Part shown: in pieces, positions 16,747-25,369 of the stretch | Position numbering within the stretch: the stretch's first letter is position 1 | Layout of the letters: each line of letters opens with the position of its first letter | Origin: Bartonella sp. WD12.1 | GTDB lineage: Bacteria > Pseudomonadota > Alphaproteobacteria > Rhizobiales > Rhizobiaceae | Assembly: GCF_002022415.1 (NCBI RefSeq) | Contig: NZ_MUBG01000001.1 | Location: forward strand, 930,001 to 994,000 | Length of the DNA: 64,000 nucleotides | Direction: 5' to 3' | The notes under the pieces: generated by a model | Told to the model about the DNA's origin: nothing | The model's database searches: none | What the model saw: only the letters and a program-made list of their open reading frames with translations | Translations under genes and position numbers: made by a program

Positions 16747-16788
16747 TATGTACACTTAAAATATGATATCGTCAACAAAAAAGTGTAC
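16747..16788 (-). promoter_or_regulatory. Promoter and symmetric operator of brnTA
   Basis: Minus-strand TTGACG (16770-16775), 17 bases, TACATA (16747-16752). Perfect eight-base inverted arms GTACACTT (16750-16757) and AAGTGTAC (16781-16788) bracket it, which fits BrnA autorepression. Confidence 0.62.
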
Positions 16789-17068
16789 TTTAATTCATAT
16801 AGAGCTATAAAGAAAAGAATTACAGCTTCGAAGAGATACATCTATTCGAACCACAGTCAATGCCCATGACTTACATGTCTTTTCAGAAATGAAATCTGAA
16901 TTTAGAAACTGAATTAAAAATCGTATTGAACAGTATTTTAATGAAAAAAAACTTTATAACTACGGTAAATTTTTACCGGAGTGGAGAAACAAAAAACTAC
17001 CACCTTACTTAACCAACTATTTACATAGAGTAGTGAATTTTTCATTTGACAATATAACAGGAGTTAAG
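16789..17068 (+). other. Spacer between brnTA and tail block, possible gene residue
   Basis: No complete gene. The frame of the next gene stays open upstream from about 16,913 and reads as ordinary protein (for example LYNYGKFLPEWRNKKLPPYL), but it lacks a good start codon before GTG at 17033. This may be the 3' end of a lost gene or chance. No motif recognised. Confidence 0.35.
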
Positions 17069-17590
17069 ATGCATCCACGAGATACATTAAGAGAGACGTT
17101 TGTTGAGTTGATTAAGGTTGGCAAGACAGCGGCTGGTGATGAAGTTTACAATATGCGAAACTTTAATTTCTCTACTGGAGATCACCCGTTCATTAATGTG
17201 TCGACCCCAAACGAAACGATAGAAGATGGGCACGATTATGGGGCAAGACGACGTATTTTAACGGTTGATGTTGAATGCTATGACACAAGAGACAATGGAG
17301 CACGTTTTGTTGATCAATTAGCCTGGGAAATAGAAACGATTTTCCATAGCAACCCCAGTCTCAACAACACAGTTGAAAACTGTCGTTTACAAAACATAGC
17401 CATGGCCTTTGGTGATAATGGCTCCTTAGCATTGCATGGTTCCATTTTAACCTTTGAAGTCACTTATGTAACCAATATCCCTCCTGAAGAAGAAGGCGCT
17501 GTCTTTTTTGAACCTTGTGTAGGCTTTGATCCCGATACAGGGCCTAACAATGAGGATAAATATCAAACCACTGGAAATTCCCCATGTTAG
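17069..17590 (+). CDS. Tail terminator/neck-like protein (lambda U-like position)
   Basis: A 173-residue protein starting at ATG 17069 behind AGGAG. N-terminus HPRDTLRETFVELIKVG and the later RRRILTVDVECYD with an internal WEIETIFHSNP are similar to tail-terminator (U/Mu gp37-like) proteins that cap the tail tube and set its joining with the head. It is the first gene of the tail block and overlaps gpV by seven bases. The family call is moderate. The C-terminus (from about residue 140) is acidic and probably flexible. Confidence 0.55.
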   Translation: MHPRDTLRETFVELIKVGKTAAGDEVYNMRNFNFSTGDHPFINVSTPNETIEDGHDYGARRRILTVDVECYDTRDNGARFVDQLAWEIETIFHSNPSLNNTVENCRLQNIAMAFGDNGSLALHGSILTFEVTYVTNIPPEEEGAVFFEPCVGFDPDTGPNNEDKYQTTGNSPC

Positions 17591-18321
17591 AGCGGCGTGA
17601 TAGCGAAATCACAGATTTAAAAAGGCGTGTGGCCAATATGGTTATGGTGGGCAAGATTAGCCACGTTGATCATAAAAACGCACGCTATCGTGTTCAAAGC
17701 GGTCATATTGTAAGTGATTGGATTCCAGATACACAGGCCCGTGCAGGAAAAACTCGTTCCTATGAAGGACGTGATGTGGGTGAGCAAGTTATTGTCCTTT
17801 CCACATCAGGTGATTTATCACAAGGGATGATTATTGGCTCTATTCATACAGATGCCAATCAAGCAGCTGATAAGGGCAATATCCATACAACCATATACCC
17901 TGATGGCACAACGGTTGAATATGACGATGAGACAAGCACTTACTCATTGACGATTAAGTCAGAAGGCAAATTCATTTTAACGATATCCGACGGCGTTTCC
18001 ATGAAAGGTGAAGGAGGTGAATTAGAAATCACCGCTCCAGAGGGCATAAAGATTATTTCAGAAAGTGATATGACTTTAAAAGCAGATGGAAACATGACAC
18101 TGGAGGCAGAGGGAGATGTTTCTATCAAATCAAGTGATGGGGTTTCTCTTGAGTCAGGCAGTCATATGTCCCTTAAATCAAGTAGTGGCACCTCTCTCAA
18201 AGCGGGTGGTGAGGTGTCTGTTAAATCAAGTGGGTTAAAGCATAATAGTGTTAACGTCGGAAGTGGCCATAAACACCCTGGTGTTACATCTGGTAATGCT
18301 ATGACGGGAGGCCCCATTTGA
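17584..18321 (+). CDS. Baseplate spike protein gpV
   Basis: A 245-residue P2 gpV-type spike. Residues 15-105 form the OB-like domain (KISHVDHKNARYRVQSG..SDWIP; GEQVIVLSTSGDLSQGMIIGSI), then a triple beta-helix made of short repeats (SDMTLKADGNMTLEAEGDVS and following SIKSSDGVSLES units, residues 155-220), and the tip GHKHPGV, the HxH metal-binding apex that pierces the outer membrane. All elements are complete. It starts inside the previous gene and ends four bases into gpW. Confidence 0.93.
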   Translation: MLERRDSEITDLKRRVANMVMVGKISHVDHKNARYRVQSGHIVSDWIPDTQARAGKTRSYEGRDVGEQVIVLSTSGDLSQGMIIGSIHTDANQAADKGNIHTTIYPDGTTVEYDDETSTYSLTIKSEGKFILTISDGVSMKGEGGELEITAPEGIKIISESDMTLKADGNMTLEAEGDVSIKSSDGVSLESGSHMSLKSSSGTSLKAGGEVSVKSSGLKHNSVNVGSGHKHPGVTSGNAMTGGPI

Positions 18322-18659
18322 GTGTAGGAATGAATTGTCAGACAGGCAAATCCATGGTCGGAGTTGATCACTTGCGTCAGTCCATCATAGATATTTTAAC
18401 GACACGGATAGGAACACGGGTTATGCGTCGTGATTATGGATCACGTGTTCTTGATCTGATTGATGATCCAGTCAATGAAACCTTTAAGGTTGCCATTTAT
18501 GCAGCTGTTGCAGAGGCTTTAGATAGATGGGAGCCTCGTTTAAAGCTTCAACAAGTGAATTTAACTTCTGTTGAACCGGGAAAAGTTTCCATGTTTTTTG
18601 AAGGAATTTACATCCCTTCAGGAAAGCCAATCACTATGGAAGGATTGCAGATAGGATGA
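18318..18659 (+). CDS. Baseplate assembly protein W (gp25-like)
   Basis: A 113-residue baseplate wedge protein of the T4 gp25/P2 gpW type: HLRQSIIDILTTRIGTRVMRRDYGSRVLDLID at residues 18-49 in parts is highly typical. TTG at 18318 (four-base overlap with gpV, GGGAGG upstream) or ATG at 18330 could be the start. It links the sheath's first ring to the baseplate and has lysozyme-like sheath-nucleating function in the family. Confidence 0.92.
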   Translation: MSVGMNCQTGKSMVGVDHLRQSIIDILTTRIGTRVMRRDYGSRVLDLIDDPVNETFKVAIYAAVAEALDRWEPRLKLQQVNLTSVEPGKVSMFFEGIYIPSGKPITMEGLQIG

Positions 18660-19480
18660 ATGAGGATTTCATAAAACCAGAAATCATTCCAGAGCTTTCT
18701 ATTGAAGAAATACGTGCTGCTTGTCTTGAGAGTTTAAAACAGCTTTTACCCAATTACACACCTTTGGAAAGTGATCCAGCGGTTAAAATCATTGAGGTTG
18801 CAAGTTACAGAGAGTTTTTATTAAGGCAGCGTATTAATGAGGCTGCACGCAACACTGTTCTTGATTTTGCAAAGGGGGAAGCTCTTGATGCTTTGGGTGA
18901 GTGGCATGGTGTTGAACGCTTAGAAGGTGAAAGCGATGACAACTATCGTGAACGCATTAAGCTTCGTGTACGGGCTGGTAAAGGGGGTGGAACAGAGCCT
19001 TATTATAGGTATTTCGCCTTATCAGCAGATAATCGTGTGAAGGATGCGGTCATTTATCGAAAAGGAAGAAATCCTACCATTCACGTGGCTATTTTTGGCA
19101 AGAATGAGCAAGGAACAGCGAGTGAGGAATTATTACAAAGAGTCAAAGAAGTGCTGACGGATAAAAGTGTGATTATGACCAATGATACCATTGAAGTTCA
19201 CGCTGCAGTGACAAAGGTTTTAGATTTAGAAGCAGATGTTTGGCTCTTACCTGAAATCTCTTTAGAGATCTTAACCCAAATGGAAGCAAATTTACGGGCA
19301 GCTTGGAAGAAAGAGCAAGCCCTTGGTCGTGAGTTGAGTTCATCATGGTGGATTTCAAAACTGATGATCCCTGGTGTGCAAAAAGTCATTGCTGTTAACC
19401 CAACAAATGATATTGCCGTCTCCAGTGAAGAGGTTTTAGCCATTGGTAAAGTAACACTCAATTTCAAAGGGCGTCTATAG
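18656..19480 (+). CDS. Baseplate wedge protein J
   Basis: A 274-residue P2 gpJ/T4 gp6-like wedge protein. Seen: LLPNYTPLESDPAVKIIEVASYREFLLRQRINEAARNTVLDFAKGEALDALG in consecutive family blocks (residues 22-78) and DDNYRERIKLR. It overlaps gpW by four bases. Six copies form the edge of the baseplate, which triggers sheath contraction on host binding. Confidence 0.92.
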   Translation: MNEDFIKPEIIPELSIEEIRAACLESLKQLLPNYTPLESDPAVKIIEVASYREFLLRQRINEAARNTVLDFAKGEALDALGEWHGVERLEGESDDNYRERIKLRVRAGKGGGTEPYYRYFALSADNRVKDAVIYRKGRNPTIHVAIFGKNEQGTASEELLQRVKEVLTDKSVIMTNDTIEVHAAVTKVLDLEADVWLLPEISLEILTQMEANLRAAWKKEQALGRELSSSWWISKLMIPGVQKVIAVNPTNDIAVSSEEVLAIGKVTLNFKGRL

Positions 19481-19482
19481 TA

Positions 19483-20754
19483 ATGCTTGGGTGCTTACTT
19501 CCAACAAATACAACACAATTTGAAAAGCGCCTTGCCGATGCTTGTGACTTTCATAAAGACATTGAAGATTCAATCAATTTTATCTCTCGTGCAAAGCTTG
19601 ATATCATAGACCCAAGCTTCTTGCCATGGTTGGTTGAAGAATATGGGCTTGGAGAACTAACATCTTATGTTCCGGATTTCTCTGTTTTGCTTGAAACGGG
19701 ACCGGAATGGCAGCGGGTACGTGGATCTTTAGCGGCTATTGATAAAGGGCTTGAATGGTTAGATCTGAATGCACATTTCGTAGGAGCATGGCCAGAGCGA
19801 AAATGGTGGAATTCATTCCAGCTTTATTTTGATCAATTGCCTGATACAGACAAACTTAAAGCTATTGAAGGGATCGTTAAGCTTTCTGAATGTTTGCGCT
19901 CTGATCTTTGGCGTGGTATTCATGGTTATGACGCTCCCATTGTAGAAGGGAATATATCTCGCTTAGATGACAGCATGTTTGACTCTCAAAGTGGTGTGTG
20001 CGTGACAGAAAGCGGCACAGTATTTTCCTTTGGGCGTTCTAAAGAAATAAGCCTCACTTTAACTGAAGAAGACGGAAAGTTCATTGGCAATTGGATTGAT
20101 GATCAAGAAGAGCTCGTTTGGGAAGGTTTAGATTATCCATGGGATAGAGCAAATTTCCCTTGGGAGTCAGCGCAAATAAGTGAGCATGATGTATTGATAG
20201 CATCTCAGTTTAAGGATCGTTCCCTTTATAATGAAAATGATGAACTTATTGACAATTGGATTGATGATGAGAATGAGGAGTTCAGTTGGAAAAGTTTAGA
20301 TTATCCATGGGATGAAGCAAATGTTCCTTGGGTATCAGATCAAAAAAATGGGCGCGATATATTGATGGCGAATTGGTTTAAAGATCGCACCCTTTATCTG
20401 GCTTTAAGAGATAACAATAATAAGCTGATTGGTTATCGAAGATGTAACATTGTCCAGCAAGTGACAAGAGTTTCAGATGGAGTTTACAGTTATTCAGGTC
20501 ATCGCTTTACACCCTTTATAAAGGGTACAAAAGTTTTGCTTGCAGCACGAACACAGTTTGATGATATCAACGATAAACAAGCAGCGTTTGTTTCCGTTTT
20601 CGTGCATGCGGCTCCTGCAAAACATATCTCGCCTGGCAAACTATGGTTAGAGCCTGATGAGCTTATTGATGGCGTGGAGATTCTCAAAACCCCTGTCTCT
20701 CTATCTTTACGTAAAGACGTTCGTGAACAATTCAAAATTTTATTGAGGTTTTAA
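19483..20754 (+). CDS. Tail protein I with duplicated C-terminal repeat
   Basis: A 423-residue protein. The first about 150 residues are P2 gpI-like (LLPTNTTQFEKRLADACD, LPWLVEEYGL, RGSLAAIDKGLEWL, WRGIHGYD). gpI proteins are usually 180-220 residues; the extra part holds two copies of a 47-residue unit (about residues 203-249 and 258-305) with the core (W..LDYPWD.AN.PW) and FKDR(S/T)LY, followed by a beta-like C-terminal part. The unit may act as a spacer or ligand-binding element at the fibre attachment point. Function of the extension is unknown. Confidence 0.82.
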   Translation: MLGCLLPTNTTQFEKRLADACDFHKDIEDSINFISRAKLDIIDPSFLPWLVEEYGLGELTSYVPDFSVLLETGPEWQRVRGSLAAIDKGLEWLDLNAHFVGAWPERKWWNSFQLYFDQLPDTDKLKAIEGIVKLSECLRSDLWRGIHGYDAPIVEGNISRLDDSMFDSQSGVCVTESGTVFSFGRSKEISLTLTEEDGKFIGNWIDDQEELVWEGLDYPWDRANFPWESAQISEHDVLIASQFKDRSLYNENDELIDNWIDDENEEFSWKSLDYPWDEANVPWVSDQKNGRDILMANWFKDRTLYLALRDNNNKLIGYRRCNIVQQVTRVSDGVYSYSGHRFTPFIKGTKVLLAARTQFDDINDKQAAFVSVFVHAAPAKHISPGKLWLEPDELIDGVEILKTPVSLSLRKDVREQFKILLRF

Positions 20755-20755
20755 T

Positions 20756-23700
20756 ATGGAGCATGAAAGCGGTTTGCCGTTTGCAATTGACCGATCTGTA
20801 GGCAAAGACGAACAACAAAGCGTCGTATTCTATGGAGAACGCCCCTTTATTCAAAGCGCAGAACTCAATGAAGTTCAAACCATTATTCGTGGCCGTCATG
20901 ATCGTTTAGGAAGACTTGTGGCCAAAGAAGGTGACCGTATTGAGCGTGCCGATGCTTTCGTTGATCAAAGCACTCAAAAAGTCACTTTGACAGAAGGGAA
21001 AATCTTTATCGCAGGGGATATTTTCCCTGTAGCAGAAACCGTTTTAAACAATGTCCCCATGCTTGGACGTGTAGAGATCGGTGTGAAACTCCAAAAACAA
21101 TGGATAACCCATGAAGATGATCCACAGTTATTAGGTCAAATTCCAGGCACATTGGCAGAAGGTGAACCAGGAGCAGCAAGGGAAACAGCAAAGCTTGTAT
21201 GGGCTTTACAAAATGACAAACAAGAAGGTGTTTTCTTCCCCGTCTATATCTTACAAGATGGCACTTTGATTGATCAGAAGCCCCCTTCATTGTTAGAGCC
21301 TGCCTTGCAAGCTATTGCAACTTATGACCGTGCTCATGGGCATTATATTGTCAATGGTTGTCGGGTGACAGCCTTAGGACAAAATGATGGCAAACAAATA
21401 TTTAGTATAGAAGAAGGCGAAGCCAATATTAATGGCTTTAAGCATAAACGCCTTGCTGCTTTAAGGCATGAAGAGCCAGAAGACTACTGTGAAGGTATAG
21501 TGCCAAGTGAAACACATCTCTTTACATCCAAGAAAGCCAAGGCAACTAAATCGGAGAAGACAAGCTTTACGTTTGAAACTTATTATTTTCCCATCGCAAC
21601 TGTTCACTCTATTTTACTCACAAAAGAAAAGACCACTAATGTCACCCGCGGTGGCGTAGCCTCAGGGCGTGATGGAGTTCCCGATAAAAGTGTTGTCAGT
21701 TTTGTGAAAGTCGTTCAAGGGGATAAGGAATTTAAAGAAGGTGTAGACTTTAAAAAGACTGGTGATACGATTGACTGGTCTTTATCTGGTGATGAGCCTA
21801 AACCAGGTAGCACTTATGAGGTCACCTATCATTATCGTGCAAAGGTGGATGCTGATAAGGTCACAGCGCGGGAAATTACTGTTTCAGATGGTGCTGAAGG
21901 TGGAGATATTATTGTCAGTTACACCTACAAACTCCCTCGTATTGACCGCATAGGCTTAAATGCTCAAGGTGGAGTGGTTTACATTCAGGGGATTTCAGCA
22001 GACAATCCCATAGCACCTAGTGTTCCTGATGATATCTTATCGCTTGCAACGATCACAAATAATTGGCTTGATTATCCACGTGTCGATAATAATGGCACAC
22101 GTGTTGCCCCTTATGCTGAAATGTGGCGCTATTTTAACCGTGTTCTTGACCTTGATCGGTTGTTACAGCTTGAAAAGATTAAGAGCAATGTTGATTCAAA
22201 AGAACCTGTCTCTAAAAAAGGGATGATTGCCGATCCTTTTCTTGATGACAGTCTTCGTGATGAAGGAATCGAGCAAACAGGTGCCATAGGTCATGGCTTG
22301 TTACGCCTTGCCATTGAGCCTACATTTTACTACGCTTCCTTAAATGAGCCTGTTACCCTTGATTGGGAGAATGAAGTCATCATTGCGCAAGAATTGATGA
22401 CTGCTTGCGAGAAAATCAATCCTTATCAAAACTTTGACCCATTGCCAGGCACACTCGCTCTCACCCCTGCAACGGACTTCTGGCGTGTTCAGCGTACAGA
22501 TTGGCTTTCAGGTGTGACCAATGAATTGTCGATGGGCAGCCGTCCTGGGGGTGGTCGTACTACAGAAACGAAGGATGAACTGGTCAGCACACATCAAGAG
22601 CAAATTGATTTCTTAAGACAAATTGATCTCAACTTTAAGATTGAAGGCTTTGGTAAAGGAGAGATTTTAGAAAGTCTGACATTTGATGGCGTTAATGTTT
22701 TACCAAAAGAGACACTTACTGCCAATCCTCAAGGCATTATTGAAGGGAAATTTAAAATTCCCAAAGACATCACAGCAGGAACAAAGAACGTCATTGCTGT
22801 TGGTACAGGAAAAACAACGGCTACAGGCCTTTTCACAGGGCAAGGTGTGATTGATGTGCAGGTTATGCGGCGTGTGACAACAGTGCGTGTATGGAAGAAA
22901 TCTGATCCGCAAGCACAAGTCTTTACGCCTGATGAAACGCGGCAAATAACAGGTATTGATTTCCATATTTGCAAGATTGGTAATCGTGCTCATGATTTGA
23001 TGATTGATCTTGTTACAACAGACAATGGCTATCCTACATCTGACATTCAAGCACAAGCTCTTTATTCAATGAAAGAGGCTGAAACGGGATGGGCTGCAGC
23101 ACGTTATAGTGTTCCATTAACTGTGCTTAATGATCGTTTAACCGCCTTTGTCATTAAAACAGATGATGGCGATCATTCTGTTTCATTAGCAAAACTTGGA
23201 GATTTTGACGAAGAAAACCAAAGATATGTTTCTAGCCATCCTTATATCACAGGTCCTCGTTTTTCTTCTGTGAATGCGCAAACATGGACAGCTCATCAAG
23301 ATGAAGCCTTAGCATTTCGTGTACTTGCTGCTCGTTATACACAAACAGAAAAAACTGTCGATTTAGGTGAGTTTGATCTTAAAGAATGTTCTGATTTGCA
23401 GGTGCGTGCAGCGATTGAATTGCCTTCCAGTGAATGTTCTGTCATCTTTGAAATTGAACGCAACAACGGTACAATTTATCAACTCTTACCGTTCCAATTG
23501 CTGAGTTTAACGGAATATATCAGTGAAAAAGTCCAGTTACGTGCCATTTTAAAAGGGACCGGGAAGCTATCGCCAGTGTTGTTTGCTCCCATTGAATTGA
23601 TCGCGGGCAAGATTAGAAAAGAAGCAACCTATGTCACACGTGCTTTTTCCTTTGGAGAAAAGTCGAGACTAACCAGTTATATTAAAACTTTTTTACCAGG

Positions 23701-23914
23701 CGGTTCGACTTTCAAAATGGAGCTGCAACTGGATGATGGTGATTTCACTTCCCTAAAATTAGAAGAAACAGAACAACTCGCACAGCCACTTTGGACGGAA
23801 CGTAAATTTGTCAGTGAAGATAAGACAGCTGGGCAAGCGCGTTTGAGACTGACATTAACTGGCGGTCCTGCTGCACGTTCTATGGCAAGTGATTTTGGTG
23901 CGGGAATTATGTGA
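20756..23914 (+). CDS. Large tail/baseplate protein with DUF4815 domain
   Basis: A 1052-residue protein, the biggest in the window. The N-terminus (FYGERPFIQSAELNEVQTIIRGRHDRLG, residues 25-52 in parts; EGDRIERADAFVD) matches DUF4815 phage proteins found in the baseplate region of contractile phages. The remainder is beta-rich, with TYEVTYHYRAK and DIIVSYTYKLPRIDRI repeats around residues 345-400, and a receptor-binding-like end. It sits between gpI and the fibres, so a baseplate-fibre adaptor is likely. Precise role unknown. Confidence 0.72.
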   Translation: MEHESGLPFAIDRSVGKDEQQSVVFYGERPFIQSAELNEVQTIIRGRHDRLGRLVAKEGDRIERADAFVDQSTQKVTLTEGKIFIAGDIFPVAETVLNNVPMLGRVEIGVKLQKQWITHEDDPQLLGQIPGTLAEGEPGAARETAKLVWALQNDKQEGVFFPVYILQDGTLIDQKPPSLLEPALQAIATYDRAHGHYIVNGCRVTALGQNDGKQIFSIEEGEANINGFKHKRLAALRHEEPEDYCEGIVPSETHLFTSKKAKATKSEKTSFTFETYYFPIATVHSILLTKEKTTNVTRGGVASGRDGVPDKSVVSFVKVVQGDKEFKEGVDFKKTGDTIDWSLSGDEPKPGSTYEVTYHYRAKVDADKVTAREITVSDGAEGGDIIVSYTYKLPRIDRIGLNAQGGVVYIQGISADNPIAPSVPDDILSLATITNNWLDYPRVDNNGTRVAPYAEMWRYFNRVLDLDRLLQLEKIKSNVDSKEPVSKKGMIADPFLDDSLRDEGIEQTGAIGHGLLRLAIEPTFYYASLNEPVTLDWENEVIIAQELMTACEKINPYQNFDPLPGTLALTPATDFWRVQRTDWLSGVTNELSMGSRPGGGRTTETKDELVSTHQEQIDFLRQIDLNFKIEGFGKGEILESLTFDGVNVLPKETLTANPQGIIEGKFKIPKDITAGTKNVIAVGTGKTTATGLFTGQGVIDVQVMRRVTTVRVWKKSDPQAQVFTPDETRQITGIDFHICKIGNRAHDLMIDLVTTDNGYPTSDIQAQALYSMKEAETGWAAARYSVPLTVLNDRLTAFVIKTDDGDHSVSLAKLGDFDEENQRYVSSHPYITGPRFSSVNAQTWTAHQDEALAFRVLAARYTQTEKTVDLGEFDLKECSDLQVRAAIELPSSECSVIFEIERNNGTIYQLLPFQLLSLTEYISEKVQLRAILKGTGKLSPVLFAPIELIAGKIRKEATYVTRAFSFGEKSRLTSYIKTFLPGGSTFKMELQLDDGDFTSLKLEETEQLAQPLWTERKFVSEDKTAGQARLRLTLTGGPAARSMASDFGAGIM

Positions 23915-23927
23915 CAGGAGTAATATC

Positions 23928-25322
23928 ATGGCGAAAACAGAGAAGTTAGGAATGGAATTACCTCAAGAAGGTCGTTTTATCAGCGCTGAATTTCCTCTTT
24001 TACGTAAAAACCTGATTATCATTGACCAAGCCGTTTCTGATCTGGATGAAAAAGTGGATGAGAAGGCTCCTTCACAGCATACTCATGAGATGAGTGAAGT
24101 CAGTGGACTTGAAGATGCACTCAGTGGAAAGATGGAGGTAGATAAGACCTTTGCCTTGGTTGATTTAACTGATATCCAAGGTGCCAACGATGCAGCTGAA
24201 AATCATGTTTTGTATAAATCAGGTGAGGATCGCTTTGCCTTTGGCACTGCTCTCTCGCTCTTAGGCGAACACCAGCATACCATTGAAGATATCACAGGTC
24301 TTGAAGAGTATGTAGAAAGCGTCAATGTAGATTTGAAAGATTATGGGTGTTTGTCTGGTGAAAATGCGTGGGAAGATACCAATGTTTTCAAAGGTAAAGT
24401 CAGTGTTGAAAAGGACATTGAATTAACTGAAACCTCTTCTTTAACTTTGAAACAAAGTGATAAAGTGGTGACACAGTTAAATGCAACTGGAAGTTTGCTT
24501 AAAGGGCCTCTTAAGGTTGATGGCAAACCCGTTTACACCAAACCGCAAGCGGATAAAGCTATATCGGAAGAAATAGAAAAACTAAAACAGTCTTTGACTG
24601 ATGAGAACTCGAGTTGCTCTGTTGTCATCAATAAGCTCGTTCATTGGCCTAAGCGTGCTGATGCCGAGTTACTTTACACACAAAGTGGGAAGATTAAGTG
24701 GCCAGATTGGATAACCGATGAAGCCGTGGTTGAAATCCAAGCGTGGGGCGGCGGCGGTTCTGGTGGGGGAGCTGGTCAGATACATTTGGGCGGCGGTGGC
24801 GGTGGAGGAGGATGCTCAGTATGGTATGGCCATAAATCAAGTTTGAATGAGCATGAAGACTTCATCATTGGTAAAGGTGGAGCTTCTGTAAAAGATAAAA
24901 ATACGTCAGGCAATCCTGGTGGAAAAACAACTGTTGGAAAGAATCTTATCGTAGCCACAGGCGGCGGTGGGGGGTGGGGAGCTTCTGACACTAGTTCAGG
25001 ACAAGGTGGTGTTGGAGGAGAAGGAAAAACCGTTACTGAATTAATGGACGGTCGTCCAGATCTTGCCAAAAGTGGCAATGGTAGCTCGGGAACGAAAGGC
25101 AATGCTAGATTTAAAAGTGGCTTTGGTGGTGATGCTGGAGGGGATACATCAAGAGGCGGCTGTGGAGGGACTGGCAGGGGGCACTTTATTTCAGGTAAAC
25201 CAGGTCGTGGATTTGGTGGTGGCGGTGCTGGATCGCATTATCAAAATAATCCCAGTGGCAATGGAGCTAATGGTGCTGTTCTTATAAGAATATGGAAGAA
25301 ACCATATGAAAAAGATCAGTGA
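23928..25322 (+). CDS. Tail fibre with glycine-rich tip (paralogue 1)
   Basis: A 464-residue fibre. N-terminal attachment part (residues 1-50), then two 'HTHEMSEVSGLEDAL' / 'HQHTIEDITGLEEYV' type repeats typical of phage fibre shafts, a coiled-coil around residues 205-230, and a glycine-rich tip (about residues 260-460) with many GGGG runs that starts after KWPDW and ends NGAVLIRIWKK. Such glycine-rich sheets act as receptor-binding tips in other phages. The ATG at 23928 follows ACAGGAG. Next gene is a diverged copy. Confidence 0.82.
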   Translation: MAKTEKLGMELPQEGRFISAEFPLLRKNLIIIDQAVSDLDEKVDEKAPSQHTHEMSEVSGLEDALSGKMEVDKTFALVDLTDIQGANDAAENHVLYKSGEDRFAFGTALSLLGEHQHTIEDITGLEEYVESVNVDLKDYGCLSGENAWEDTNVFKGKVSVEKDIELTETSSLTLKQSDKVVTQLNATGSLLKGPLKVDGKPVYTKPQADKAISEEIEKLKQSLTDENSSCSVVINKLVHWPKRADAELLYTQSGKIKWPDWITDEAVVEIQAWGGGGSGGGAGQIHLGGGGGGGGCSVWYGHKSSLNEHEDFIIGKGGASVKDKNTSGNPGGKTTVGKNLIVATGGGGGWGASDTSSGQGGVGGEGKTVTELMDGRPDLAKSGNGSSGTKGNARFKSGFGGDAGGDTSRGGCGGTGRGHFISGKPGRGFGGGGAGSHYQNNPSGNGANGAVLIRIWKKPYEKDQ

Positions 25323-25369
25323 TCTAAATTATAAAGCTTTCAGTACTTTAATGCGACAGGAATAATATG

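Noticed and set aside
24776-25102. Proline-rich open frame on the minus strand
   Set aside because: It is the complement of the glycine codons of the fibre tip and has no ribosome site.
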